Assembly (NCBI RefSeq): GCF_002387895.1
Contig: NZ_DGLI01000021.1
Span: 226,837-290,836, forward strand
Direction of reading: 5' to 3'
Length of the DNA stretch: 64,000 nt
Source of the DNA: Clostridium sp. UBA4548
Lineage (GTDB): Bacteria; Bacillota; Clostridia; Clostridiales; Clostridiaceae
Positions within the stretch are counted from its first letter, which is position 1; every line of letters begins with the position of its first letter. Below, piece by piece: positions 49,967 to 59,140 of this stretch. The translations under genes and the position numbers were made by a program. The notes below the pieces were generated by a model, which was not told the origin of the DNA, made no database searches, and saw only the letters and a list, made by a program, of their open reading frames with translations.

Positions 49967-52966
49967 TTAGCTACATCCTGTAGTTGTTCCACAATCTTGG
50001 CAAACCTTGCAAGTGCCATTTTTAACTAATCTAGTACTTGAACAGTGAGAACAAACCTCAGAGTAAATTCTTTCACCTGTAATTGAAGAAGGATCTTCAA
50101 TGGAACTTGAGATTTCATTTTCAGCTATAAGAGTTCTAGCTCTGCTAGTAATTCCCTCATAGTTGTCAGGCTTAACCTGGCATCTAGAAAAGTCTCCAAG
50201 CTCTATATCGATGATTTTACTAATTAAATCAGAGATAGAGGATACATTTTTAATGTATGGATGCTTTTGAACGAAACCATAAGGCTCATATTTTTGACCT
50301 CTAAGCATTTTAGCAATATCACTAGCAGGAACATGATATTGTAGCATTACTGAAATTGACTTAGATAAGGAATTTAAAAGTCCAGTTATAATAGTTCCTT
50401 CTCTATCCGTAGTCATATAAATTTCAGATATTTCCCCATGCTCATTTCTATTAACTGTAGTATAGATTTTAACATCATCTATTTGAGCTGGATGAGTAGT
50501 GCCAAATCTTATTCCTTGTAGCTTTTCTCTAGTTGAAACCATAGATTTATGCTGTAAGTATTTTGCTCTTTCTAATAATTGATTGTAAGTTAAATCTTCT
50601 AAAGAAACTTTATCATCTTCGTTTAAACTAGTAGAGTTAAGAGGTTGGCTTGCTTTACAACCATCTCTATAAAGGGAAATTCCTTTTACTCCAAGCTTCC
50701 AAGAAGTTAACACAACTCTTTTAAAATCATCAATTGAAGCAGTTTTAGGTAAGTTAACAGTTTTAGAGATAGCTCCAGAAATTAATGGAGTTATTGCAGA
50801 CATCATTAGAACATGGCCCATTGGTTTAATATATCTGCTACCGCTACCACATTTATTTGCAGTATCAAATATAGCAAGATGTTCCTCTTTAAGGTGAGGA
50901 GCACCTTCAATTTTGCCATCTACAATTTTTTCATATTCAAAACCATTTTCTGTAACAGTCTCTTTTCTTAATATATATTCAACTATGTCTTTAATTTCTT
51001 CCTCATTATAACCTAAGTTATCTAGTGAAGCTTCAATAACAGGGTTTACGATAGTCATAAAACCGCCCCCTGAAAGCTTTTTGTAAATAAAATGAGAGAA
51101 GTATGGCTCAATAGAGGTAGCACCACAATCCATAGCAAAGGAAATTGTACCAGTTGGTGCAATTACAGACACTTGAGCATTTCTAAAGCCATATTTTTCT
51201 CCAGCTTCAATAGCTTCTTTCCAAAGGTTTCTTAAGGCTTTAGAAAGATGTCCAAGATTATTTTTCTTTAATATTTCATGATCAACCTCTAAAGGCTTAT
51301 AATGTAAATTCTCATAAGGAGTATTCACTGCACCAGCAACTCTTCCATGATTTCTAATTACAGCTAACATGTATTCCTTATTTATTTCGTACTTCTCAAA
51401 TGGACTAAGAGCTTTTGCCATTAATGCAGAAGTAGCATAAGAAGTTGCTGTAAGAGAACCTATTAAGGCAGCGGATATAGCTCTTGCTTCTTCAGAGTCA
51501 TAAGGGTGTCCCATAACCATCAGTAAAGAAGCTAAGTTAGCAATTCCAAGGCCAGTGGTTCTAAATAGATGGGTTTTGCGAGCAATATCTTCAGTTGGGA
51601 ATTGTCCCCAGTGAATTGAAGCTTCAAGAGCTAGTTGAACTAAAGATACTAAGTGAATATATCCATCTAAATCAAAAGATTTATTGTTAACATCGTAAAA
51701 TTTATAAATGTTTATAGATGCTAAGTTGCAAGAAGTATCATCTAAGAAAGCATATTCTCCACAAGGATTAGTGCAATTGATTCTATTGTACTTAGCACCA
51801 TATGCTCCGTCTTCCCCAGCAGGGCAAGTGTGCCATGCATTGAAAGTGTCATCAAACTGAGGTGCTGGATCAGCACATTGCCAAGCAGAACTATTGAATA
51901 AATCCCAAAGTTCCTGAACTTTTACTTCTTTATCTAACTTACTATCCACTCTACCTTTTAGCATTAGAGTTTCATTAGGATGAACTTCAAGATTATCAAC
52001 CTTGTTCATGAATTCATCACTAAATCTAATAGAGTTATTTCCATTTTGGCCTGAAACAGTTTCATAAGCTTCACCTTCAAAGGTAGCATCATAACCCATT
52101 TTACCTAAGGCACGAACTTTATCTTCTTCTTTAGCTTTCCACTGGATAAAATCTATTATTTCTGGATGGTCTACATCAAGGCAAACCATTTTAGCTGCTC
52201 TTCTTGTTGTACCACCAGATTTAATTGCTCCTGCATTTCTATCAAAGCCCTTTAGGAAACTCATAACTCCAGAAGAAACTCCTCCTCCTGAAAGAAGCTC
52301 TCCCTTTGCTCTTAAGGAAGCATAGTTTGTTCCAGTACCAGAACCACCTTTAAATAGCTTAGTTTCTGTTACATATTGCTCAGAAATTGAATGATCACCC
52401 AATAATTTATCTTCAATAGACAAAATAAAACAAGCAGATGCTTGTGTGCGAGTGTATCCATCTTCACTTTTCACTACTTTTCCTAAATTTTCATTATAAT
52501 AGAAATTATCTTGGCTTTCACCAGCAATACCATAGGATAGTTTAAGTCCAGTATTGAACCATTGAGGAGAGTTTGGGGCATACATTTGATTTAAAAAGCA
52601 ATACGCTAACTCATCATATAGTATTTTAAATTCATCCTCTGTAGAAATTATTCCTTCATCCTTTAGAGCTTCACACCAAAAGTTTACTATTCTATGAACT
52701 ACCATCTTCATGCTATTCTCATAACCAACTTCATTTGGAACCATTGCTTTTTTAAAATATTTAGAAGCAATAATGTCACAGGCATTTTGGGAATAATTCT
52801 CAGGGAACTCTAAATCTTTCATATCAACGATTACTGTATTGGATTTATAATCCTTTAAAAATACATCAACTTTTTTCCATTGAAATAAATCATATACAGT
52901 AAGATTTTTATCTATATCTAGTGGTTTTGTGTAATATCTTTTAATAATATTATTTATGCTCTTCAT
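49967..52966 (-). CDS. nrdJ: Adenosylcobalamin-dependent (class II) ribonucleoside-diphosphate reductase
   Basis: Makes deoxyribonucleotides from ribonucleotides using adenosylcobalamin as radical source (999 residues). Class II marks: NCTNPCGEYAFLDDTSCNLA, GLGIANLASLLMVMG and APTGTISFAMDCGATSIEP, with a C-terminal redox tail ending CSHCSSTRLVKNG and CQDCGTTTGCS. No ATP-cone domain is obvious at the N-terminus. The ribosome site is weak: GGGATGA lies about 12 bases upstream, and a hairpin lies next to the start. Two NrdR-box-like sites overlap its promoter. Cobalamin demand matches the btuFCD importer in this window. Confidence 0.96.
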   Translation of the reverse strand: MKSINNIIKRYYTKPLDIDKNLTVYDLFQWKKVDVFLKDYKSNTVIVDMKDLEFPENYSQNACDIIASKYFKKAMVPNEVGYENSMKMVVHRIVNFWCEALKDEGIISTEDEFKILYDELAYCFLNQMYAPNSPQWFNTGLKLSYGIAGESQDNFYYNENLGKVVKSEDGYTRTQASACFILSIEDKLLGDHSISEQYVTETKLFKGGSGTGTNYASLRAKGELLSGGGVSSGVMSFLKGFDRNAGAIKSGGTTRRAAKMVCLDVDHPEIIDFIQWKAKEEDKVRALGKMGYDATFEGEAYETVSGQNGNNSIRFSDEFMNKVDNLEVHPNETLMLKGRVDSKLDKEVKVQELWDLFNSSAWQCADPAPQFDDTFNAWHTCPAGEDGAYGAKYNRINCTNPCGEYAFLDDTSCNLASINIYKFYDVNNKSFDLDGYIHLVSLVQLALEASIHWGQFPTEDIARKTHLFRTTGLGIANLASLLMVMGHPYDSEEARAISAALIGSLTATSYATSALMAKALSPFEKYEINKEYMLAVIRNHGRVAGAVNTPYENLHYKPLEVDHEILKKNNLGHLSKALRNLWKEAIEAGEKYGFRNAQVSVIAPTGTISFAMDCGATSIEPYFSHFIYKKLSGGGFMTIVNPVIEASLDNLGYNEEEIKDIVEYILRKETVTENGFEYEKIVDGKIEGAPHLKEEHLAIFDTANKCGSGSRYIKPMGHVLMMSAITPLISGAISKTVNLPKTASIDDFKRVVLTSWKLGVKGISLYRDGCKASQPLNSTSLNEDDKVSLEDLTYNQLLERAKYLQHKSMVSTREKLQGIRFGTTHPAQIDDVKIYTTVNRNEHGEISEIYMTTDREGTIITGLLNSLSKSISVMLQYHVPASDIAKMLRGQKYEPYGFVQKHPYIKNVSSISDLISKIIDIELGDFSRCQVKPDNYEGITSRARTLIAENEISSSIEDPSSITGERIYSEVCSHCSSTRLVKNGTCKVCQDCGTTTGCS

Positions 52967-52970
52967 AATA

Positions 52971-52999
52971 AATGCTAGTCATCCCAACGAAAAGACCAG
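52971..52999 (-). promoter_or_regulatory. Hairpin adjoining the nrdJ start
   Basis: On the minus strand TGCTGGTC pairs with GACTAGCA (one G-U) around a loop holding TTGGGAT, a few bases before the ATG. It may occlude the ribosome site. Confidence 0.35.
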
Positions 53000-53028
53000 C
53001 AAAGTCACCCCCTATAAAATAAAATGAT

Positions 53029-53102
53029 ACACAATATGTAGTTGTTTATTAATAGTGTACTACTATATGTGGTATTATATACCAAAGTAATTAATTAATC
53101 AA
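53029..53102 (-). promoter_or_regulatory. nrdJ promoter with two NrdR-box-like sites
   Basis: Minus-strand promoter: TTGATT (53102-53097), 17-bp spacer, TATAAT (53079-53074). Two boxes of 14 bp follow it downstream: ACACAATATGTAGT (53029-53042) and CTACTATATGTGGT (53060-53073). Their starts are 31 bp apart, the three-helical-turn spacing typical of NrdR pairs. Box 1 is close to the ACACWATAT-type consensus; box 2 is weaker. Confidence 0.75.
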
Positions 53103-53618
53103 CTGCAAAAATGGCCCTAACTTCATAGTAAAAATTTGTAAAAACAACTACACTCTTTGAGTTTCTAGGATTTAAAAGGAATTGAATTTATAAAAAAATT
53201 TTTATAAAAAAATTTCAAGGAATTTGCTTGACATTTAAAATTATGTTCATGTTTTAGAGTATTAAAGTAAGCTTTTATTTGTTTAGTTTTTTTATGTTTC
53301 ATTAAAGCTAAAGAGTTCCTTAGTCAAAGATTGACCTATTTATCTTCAAAAAGCCTTAAGAGAAACAAAGTAGGTTCCAATTATAAGTTTACTGTTAAAT
53401 TTGGTTCCTTATAAGTTAAAACTATGTATAATATAAGTTTTTACTTTTTTCTCTAAATTTAATAATAAAACTATCTAAAATTAAATTTTATAGTAGCAGT
53501 ATACTTGAAAATATTTTTAGGTTATTCTTATTATATCGAAGTATTAATGATATAATAAAGGGTAAACTTATATAAATTTTGGCAAATGATTAATACAGAT
53601 ATTGGAAAGGAGAAAGCT
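53103..53618 (+). other. Gene-free region upstream of the gamma-carbonic anhydrase
   Basis: AT-rich. At about 53198-53217 there is a T/A palindrome (TTATAAAAAAA and complement). Two GGTTCC-containing direct repeats occur at about 53372 and 53401. No coding frame is supported. GAAAGGAG lies just before the gene start at 53619. Confidence 0.35.
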
Positions 53619-54125
53619 ATGATAAAAAGCTACAAAGGAAAAATGCCTAGCATAAAAGAATCTTGTTTTATTGCAGAAAATGCTACTGTAATAGGGCAAG
53701 TTAGTATTGATGATAATGCAAATATATGGTATGGAACTGTAATCAGAAGTGATATGGATTACACTACCATAGGTAAAAATACAAACATACAAGAAAATAC
53801 AACTGTACATAATGATTTTAACACCCCAACAGAAATTGGAGATAATGTAACCATTGGACATAACTGTGTAATACACGGGTGCAAAATAAATAACAATGTT
53901 TTAATAGGTATGGGTTCAATTATATTAAATAATGCAGAAATTGGCGAGAATACTATTATAGGAGCTGGAAGTTTAGTAACTCAAGGAAAAAAGATTCCTA
54001 GTGGAGTGCTTTGTATTGGATCCCCAGCTAAGGTAGTAAGAGAATTAAGCTCAGAAGAAATAGCTTCTATAAAATCTTCCGCTATTCATTATTTAGACAT
54101 GGCAGAAGAACATAAAAAACTTTAG
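53619..54125 (+). CDS. Gamma-carbonic-anhydrase-family hexapeptide protein (YrdA/PaaY-like)
   Basis: 168-residue trimeric left-handed beta-helix protein. Hexapeptide repeats run from about residue 25 to 150 (IGQVSIDDNANIWYGTVIRS, TIGHNCVIHGCKI, IIGAGSLVTQGK). The zinc-ligand histidines of gamma-carbonic anhydrases are present (HNDFN, GHNCVIHG). Many family members are inactive or thioesterase-linked, so activity is uncertain. The start is ATG 53619 with GAAAGGAG upstream, eleven codons after an earlier in-frame ATG lacking a site. A beta-type carbonic-anhydrase-like gene occurs at 40345. Confidence 0.88.
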   Translation: MIKSYKGKMPSIKESCFIAENATVIGQVSIDDNANIWYGTVIRSDMDYTTIGKNTNIQENTTVHNDFNTPTEIGDNVTIGHNCVIHGCKINNNVLIGMGSIILNNAEIGENTIIGAGSLVTQGKKIPSGVLCIGSPAKVVRELSSEEIASIKSSAIHYLDMAEEHKKL

Positions 54126-54126
54126 G

Positions 54127-54256
54127 CTTTAACAGCATTTTGGAAGTTTCAAATCCGCCATCTTCTAAAGTGGTAGTTGCTTAGTCTAGATAAGTTCCTT
54201 TGATGGCAGTCTAAATCTGCTTCCAAAGCTGTTAACAAAATGAACTTGTTCATTAT
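54127..54256 (+). ncRNA. Candidate structured element between gamma-CA and msrC
   Basis: A long imperfect inverted repeat spans 54129-54235. TTAACAGC and TTGGAAG on the left pair with CTTCCAAA and GCTGTTAA on the right, with an inner GCCATC/GATGGC helix. A second hairpin AATGAAC-TT-GTTCATT lies at 54239-54254. There is no clear T-run. It may be an RNA structure, a palindromic repeat or a MITE relic. Confidence 0.35.
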
Positions 54257-54322
54257 TTAAAATAAAAAACAAAGAAGCTAAAAGTTATAAAGATTGATTT
54301 AAAGGTTTAGGAGGGTTAAATA

Positions 54323-54820
54323 GTGATTAAATTAGGTGCTTTGGATAAAATGACTACAGAAGAAAAATATAAATATATGTTAATTTTACTTGAAGGACAG
54401 TTAAGTTCTGAAAGTGATCTTTACGCTAACATATCTAACGCTAGTGCAATTATTTATGCAGTTATGGATAAACTAAACTGGAGTGGGTTTTACTTTATGC
54501 GTAATGGTGAACTTGTTCTTGGACCTTTCCAAGGAAAGCCTGCTTGTAACAGAATAAAAGTTGGTAATGGAGTATGTGGCACAGCAGTAAGCACAAAAAA
54601 AATACAAAGAATAGCTAATGTTCATGAGTTCCCAGGTCACATTGCTTGTGATAGTGCTTCTAATTCAGAAATCGTAATTCCGCTAATTAAAGAGGATAAA
54701 GTCTATGGGGTGCTAGATATAGACAGTCCAGTACTCAATAGATTCACAGAACTTGAGGAGAAATATTTAACTAAGTTTGTAGAGAAGTTAAATATTTACA
54801 TCAACTGGGAAAATTTATAA
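54323..54820 (+). CDS. msrC: Free methionine-(R)-sulfoxide reductase (GAF domain)
   Basis: Reduces free Met-R-sulfoxide back to methionine using thioredoxin, in the cytoplasm. The GAF-domain protein has 165 residues. The catalytic cysteines are in GKPACNRIKVGNGVCG and HIACDSASNSEIVIP, followed by VYGVLDIDSP, which identify the fRMsr (YebR/YtsP) branch. GTG 54323 has AGGAGGG upstream. It lies 14 bp before cvfB, so they are likely cotranscribed. It is an oxidative-stress repair enzyme. Confidence 0.92.
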   Translation: MIKLGALDKMTTEEKYKYMLILLEGQLSSESDLYANISNASAIIYAVMDKLNWSGFYFMRNGELVLGPFQGKPACNRIKVGNGVCGTAVSTKKIQRIANVHEFPGHIACDSASNSEIVIPLIKEDKVYGVLDIDSPVLNRFTELEEKYLTKFVEKLNIYINWENL

Positions 54821-54834
54821 AACAGGAGAAGAAT

Positions 54835-55671
54835 ATGATAGAAATAGGAAAGATTAATAAACTAAAAATTGTTAGAACCAGCGACTTTGGATATTACCTA
54901 GATGGTCATGGCAAAACAACTTCAGATGACATATTGCTACCTATAAAAAGTGCAGTAGGGGAACTAGAGCTAGGAGAAGAAGTAGAGGTATTTGTTTACA
55001 GAGATTCGAAGGATAGGATAATATCTACTATGAAAATGCCAAAAGCTATGGTAGGAGATGTAGCATATCTTCAGGTGGTAGATAAGTCTAAAATAGGTTA
55101 TTTTATAAGCATAGGTTTAGAAAGAGACGTTCTAGTGCCTTTTAAGGAAATTACCTATGACTTAGAAGTAGGAAAGAGCTATTTATTTTATATTTATTTA
55201 GACAAAACCGGAAGAATAGCTGCAACTACTAGAGTGGATAGCCATCTTCATGATACAACTACCTATAACATCGGAGAAGAAGTAGAGGGTGTTGTATATG
55301 GGGCTCATAAAAATGGTAACATAGTAATTGCTCTTGAAAATATTTATAGAGGAATTATCTTAACAAAAGAAAGTTTTTCAAAGGTGAAAATGGGAGAAAC
55401 TTTAAAGGTTAGAGTTAAAAGATATTTTGAAGATGGAAAAATAGAAGTTACTACAAGAAAAAAAAGACTTGAAGAGAAGAGTGACCTTGAGGAAATTGTT
55501 TTAGACTATATTAAGTCAAATGACGGCTTTATGACCTACAATGATAAAAGTGATGCAGAAGATATAAAGAAGCAATTTAACACTAGTAAGAACGCATTTA
55601 AAAGGGCTCTTGGCGGTCTTATGAAAAAGGGATTAATAACCCAAGATGAAACTGGATCAAAGTTAAAATAA
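54835..55671 (+). CDS. cvfB: CvfB-family S1-domain RNA-binding protein
   Basis: 278-residue cytoplasmic RNA-binding protein. S1-like OB folds span about 1-220 (LKIVRTSDFGYYLDGHG, VGDVAYLQVVDKSKIGYFI, GEEVEGVVYGAHKNGNIVIA). A winged-helix C-terminus covers about 222-278 (YIKSNDGFMTYNDKSDAEDI, NAFKRALGGLMKKG). In Staphylococcus CvfB influences virulence and gene expression; its target RNAs are unclear. AGGAG precedes the ATG. It forms a unit with msrC and ends at a terminator. Confidence 0.92.
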   Translation: MIEIGKINKLKIVRTSDFGYYLDGHGKTTSDDILLPIKSAVGELELGEEVEVFVYRDSKDRIISTMKMPKAMVGDVAYLQVVDKSKIGYFISIGLERDVLVPFKEITYDLEVGKSYLFYIYLDKTGRIAATTRVDSHLHDTTTYNIGEEVEGVVYGAHKNGNIVIALENIYRGIILTKESFSKVKMGETLKVRVKRYFEDGKIEVTTRKKRLEEKSDLEEIVLDYIKSNDGFMTYNDKSDAEDIKKQFNTSKNAFKRALGGLMKKGLITQDETGSKLK

Positions 55672-55702
55672 AAAAACTGATGAAAACTCATCAGTTTTTT
55701 TG
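55671..55702. terminator. Bidirectional intrinsic terminator
   Basis: AAAAAACTGATGA with TCATCAGTTTTTTT between converging cvfB and the P-type ATPase gene. Confidence 0.9.
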
Positions 55703-55726
55703 TTTTATATATTTTTAAATAAATTA

Positions 55727-58375
55727 CTACTTACGTCTAAATAATTTCAATATTTCATTAAGCACAAGAACTATTAAGCTTAATGCTGCTACAAAGCCCC
55801 AGTCGCCTAAAGTTAAAGGTACAACCTTAAAAATTTCAGCAATTGGTGTAATGTATATTACTGCAAGTTGTAGAGCAATACCAATAATTATTGCACCAAT
55901 CATATACATATTAGAGAATATACCAAGTTTGAATATGGATTTATTCTCACTTCTCATATTAAGAGCATGAACTAATTGAGTACCACTTAATACAACGAAA
56001 GCTAAGGTTTGAGCATGCATTAAAGCAGCTGGATTATCGCCAACCGTTGTAAGAGTAACTTCAGCACCACCGTAAGTGTGAACACCATAAACGAAGGCAG
56101 CTAAGGTTAAGATACCAATTAACACACCATTAAATAATAGGGTAAATATAGAACCTTTAAAGATACTATCTTTAGGATTTCTTGGTTTCTTTTTCATAAC
56201 ATCCTTATCACCTGGGTCAACTCCAAGAGCAAGAGCAGGGAAAGAGTCTGTTATTAAGTTTACCCAAAGAATATGAGTAGCATTTAATGGAGCAGCCCAT
56301 CCTAAAAGTATAGCAAGGAATAGAGAAACTATTTCTCCAGCGTTACAAGAAATTAAGAACACTACAGATTTTTTAATATTGTTAAAGATATTTCTACCTT
56401 CTTCTATAGCCGAAACAATTGTAGAGAAGTTATCATCAGTTAAAACCATATCTGAAGCACCTTTTGCAACGTCAGTACCAGTAATACCCATGGCAACTCC
56501 AATATCAGCTGCTTTTAAGGAAGGCGCATCATTAACACCGTCACCAGTCATGGATACAATATTTCCTTTAGCTTTAAAGGCTTTAACTATTCTAACCTTG
56601 TGTTCAGGAGAAACTCTAGCGAATACTCTTAAAGAATCAATTCTATTAGCAAGTTCCTCATCATTCATGCTATCAAGCTCAGCACCCGCAACAACTTGAT
56701 TAATATTATCAGCAATTAGAAGTTCTTTAGCTATAGCAAAGGCAGTATTCTTATGGTCTCCAGTAATCATTATTGCCTTAATGCCTGATTGCTTACAAAG
56801 CTCAATAGAATCCTTAACTTCTAACCTTGGAGGGTCAATCATACCAACAAGTCCAATGAAGATTAAATCCTTTTCTAGCTCATCTATTTCAATATGAGTA
56901 GATGGAACAATCTTAAAGGCAGAACCTAAAACTCTAAGAGCGTCATCAGACATTGCAGTGGCAGCCTTTAAAAACTTCCCTTTAAGTTCTTCTGTTAATG
57001 GTACAATTTCACCGTTAATATAAGCCTTTGTGCAAAGAGTTAAAAGGTTATCTGTTGCACCTTTTGTCATTACGTAGTAGTTGTCACCATAATTATTTAC
57101 AGTGGTCATAAGCTTTCTATCTGAATCGAAAGGAATTTCATCCATTCTTTTGTGAGTTTTTTCTAAAGCTTCTTTAAACAAGTTAAACATATTACCAGCT
57201 TCTAGCAGAGCAATTTCTGTTGGATCACCAGTTTTTGAAGTTTCTGTAGCAGTAGCATCATTACAAAGCACAATATTTTCTAATAGCAATCTTTGAGTTT
57301 TATTTTCAATATTTAGCTTTGAAATATCATCTAAGGTATCATCAGCAAAAAACTTAACTACAGTCATTTTGTTTTGAGTTAAAGTACCAGTTTTATCTGA
57401 ACAAATTATATTTACAGAACCTAGGGTTTCAACAGCAGGAAGCTTTCTAATGATAGCATTTTCCTTTATCATTCTTTGAACACCTAGAGCAAGAACTATA
57501 GTAACTATAGCAGCAAGACCTTCTGGAATTGCAGCAACTGCTAAACTAATAGAAGTCATGAACATGTTACTAAAGCCTCTACCTTGTAGCACACCTACAG
57601 TGAACATAAGCACACAAATTACGATGGCACCAATACCAAGAATTTTTCCAAGCTCTTCTAGTTTCTTTTGAAGAGGAGTAAGCTCATTTTCACTTTCATC
57701 TAACATCTTAGCAATTTTACCTATTTCAGTATCCATACCAGTGGCTACTGCTACACCAATTCCTCTACCATAAGTTGCTAGAGTTGACATGAAGGCCATG
57801 TTTTTCTTGTCTCCAAGAGAAATTTTTTCTTCATGTAAAACTGAATTAGCGTTTTTATCAACAGGTACAGACTCTCCAGTAAGGGCAGATTCTTCGATTT
57901 TTAAGTTTGCACTTTCAATAAGTCGAATATCACATGGAATAAATCTACCTGCATCAATAATAACTATATCACCAGGAACTACTTCTTCAGATGGAATTTC
58001 TTGAAGTTCTCCATCTCTTTTTACAATAGCTTTTGGAGTGGAAAGCTGCTTTAGTGCATCAAGTGCTTTTTCAGCTTTAGCTTCTTGGATCATTCCAACA
58101 AAAGCATTAACAAGAATAACAATACCGATAATTACTGCGTCACCAATTTCGTGACCTACAACTACAGATAATATAGCTGCAACTATTAAGATATAAATTA
58201 AAATATCGTTTAGCTGAGCTAAAAATAATTGAAGAGTTGTCTTAGGCTTTTTAGCAGCTAGCTTATTTAACCCGTACTTTTCAGTGTGTTCCTTTACCTG
58301 TGAAGAAGTAAGACCTTTAGCACTATCTGTACTAAATTTTTTTATTACTTCTTCAGAAGTTTCATTAAAATACAT
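55727..58375 (-). CDS. P-type Ca2+-transporting ATPase (SERCA-like, P2)
   Basis: ATP-driven cation exporter of 882 residues. It has an N-terminal cation-ATPase domain, an actuator with ALTGESVPVDK, and the phosphorylated Asp in SDKTGTLTQN. Further motifs are TGDHKNTAFAIAKEL and MTGDGVNDAPSLKAADIGVA. Membrane motifs fit Ca2+ pumps: AIPEGLAAIV in M4, NAGEIVSLF in M5 and NLITDSFPALALGVDPGD in M6. The start is ATG 58375, with GAGGTG about 8 bp before it. It has its own transcription unit. Two CTTATAAG sites 17 bp apart lie about 200 bp upstream. Confidence 0.94.
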   Translation of the reverse strand: MYFNETSEEVIKKFSTDSAKGLTSSQVKEHTEKYGLNKLAAKKPKTTLQLFLAQLNDILIYILIVAAILSVVVGHEIGDAVIIGIVILVNAFVGMIQEAKAEKALDALKQLSTPKAIVKRDGELQEIPSEEVVPGDIVIIDAGRFIPCDIRLIESANLKIEESALTGESVPVDKNANSVLHEEKISLGDKKNMAFMSTLATYGRGIGVAVATGMDTEIGKIAKMLDESENELTPLQKKLEELGKILGIGAIVICVLMFTVGVLQGRGFSNMFMTSISLAVAAIPEGLAAIVTIVLALGVQRMIKENAIIRKLPAVETLGSVNIICSDKTGTLTQNKMTVVKFFADDTLDDISKLNIENKTQRLLLENIVLCNDATATETSKTGDPTEIALLEAGNMFNLFKEALEKTHKRMDEIPFDSDRKLMTTVNNYGDNYYVMTKGATDNLLTLCTKAYINGEIVPLTEELKGKFLKAATAMSDDALRVLGSAFKIVPSTHIEIDELEKDLIFIGLVGMIDPPRLEVKDSIELCKQSGIKAIMITGDHKNTAFAIAKELLIADNINQVVAGAELDSMNDEELANRIDSLRVFARVSPEHKVRIVKAFKAKGNIVSMTGDGVNDAPSLKAADIGVAMGITGTDVAKGASDMVLTDDNFSTIVSAIEEGRNIFNNIKKSVVFLISCNAGEIVSLFLAILLGWAAPLNATHILWVNLITDSFPALALGVDPGDKDVMKKKPRNPKDSIFKGSIFTLLFNGVLIGILTLAAFVYGVHTYGGAEVTLTTVGDNPAALMHAQTLAFVVLSGTQLVHALNMRSENKSIFKLGIFSNMYMIGAIIIGIALQLAVIYITPIAEIFKVVPLTLGDWGFVAALSLIVLVLNEILKLFRRK

Positions 58376-59140
58376 CAGCATCACCTCATAAAATATTATT
58401 TACTTACATAAATTTATTATTTATAAAAATATTTATTAAGCAGCATTAAATTAATTTATTATAAGTATTAAGGGTAAAGAAAGGAGTTCAATATTAAGTT
58501 ACTAATTAAAAATATTTCTCCAAAAGGGAAGCACAAGATAAAAAGTATAGCAAGTTTATAAAACATTTTTCTTATAAGGAAATTCAACTTATAAGTTAGT
58601 ATTTGATTTTAAACTTATTTATATATTTAACTTATAATTGCAAAAAAATTAGTAATTTAATATTAGAAAATATTATACCATAATATACCATAACTATTAA
58701 CAATTTATTTAAAACTTGGAAGTATTTATAGTGATGGAAATAAAAGAGACTCATGTATAATGCAATTTGCTTTATACATGAGTCTCATCATTTAAGGCAA
58801 GCCAGACTTTAAAAGTCACGATGTTGACTTTGCCACACAATCAATGGTGCTAATTACTCCCTCATAAATAAAAGTACATAATGAGTCAGTGTTAAAATCT
58901 AACTTATAAAAATATACACAGACTTCCTTAGGACTTTTAAAGGATTATATTAAATTTTGTATTGAAAGCCTTTAATAAGCTTCATAAATATCTCTATAAT
59001 ATATATATACATTTTTTTAGGCAATATGTCAACAATAGTCCATAGGTTTTAACAAATTTTCTTTACACTAAACATTATTGATTAAGGCTTAAACTGCTAA
59101 AACCTTGGGAAATTTATCCTGACATATAAAAATATATTAA
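58376..59140. promoter_or_regulatory. Gene-free region with paired CTTATAAG sites and a distal terminator
   Basis: Two perfect 8-nt palindromes CTTATAAG lie at 58571-58578 and 58588-58595 (17 bp apart), candidate operators for the ATPase gene. A strong hairpin lies at 58746-58786. Between it and the chromate-transporter stop (59141) are about 350 bp without a gene but with a small palindrome GACTTTAAAAGTC (58805-58817). The ATPase promoter must also lie here. Confidence 0.4.
58738..58786 (-). terminator. Strong minus-strand terminator far from the upstream gene
   Basis: Perfect 15-bp stem GAGACTCATGTATAA/TTATACATGAGTCTC, followed on the minus strand by TTTTATTT. It is about 350 bp past the chromate-transporter stop, so it ends either a long 3' UTR or a separate small transcript. 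Confidence 0.75.

Noticed and set aside
53338..53352. Possible MITE end (TTTATCTTCAAAAAGCC)
   Set aside because: It lacks the GATGCC core and any internal match, so similarity to the repeat is too weak.
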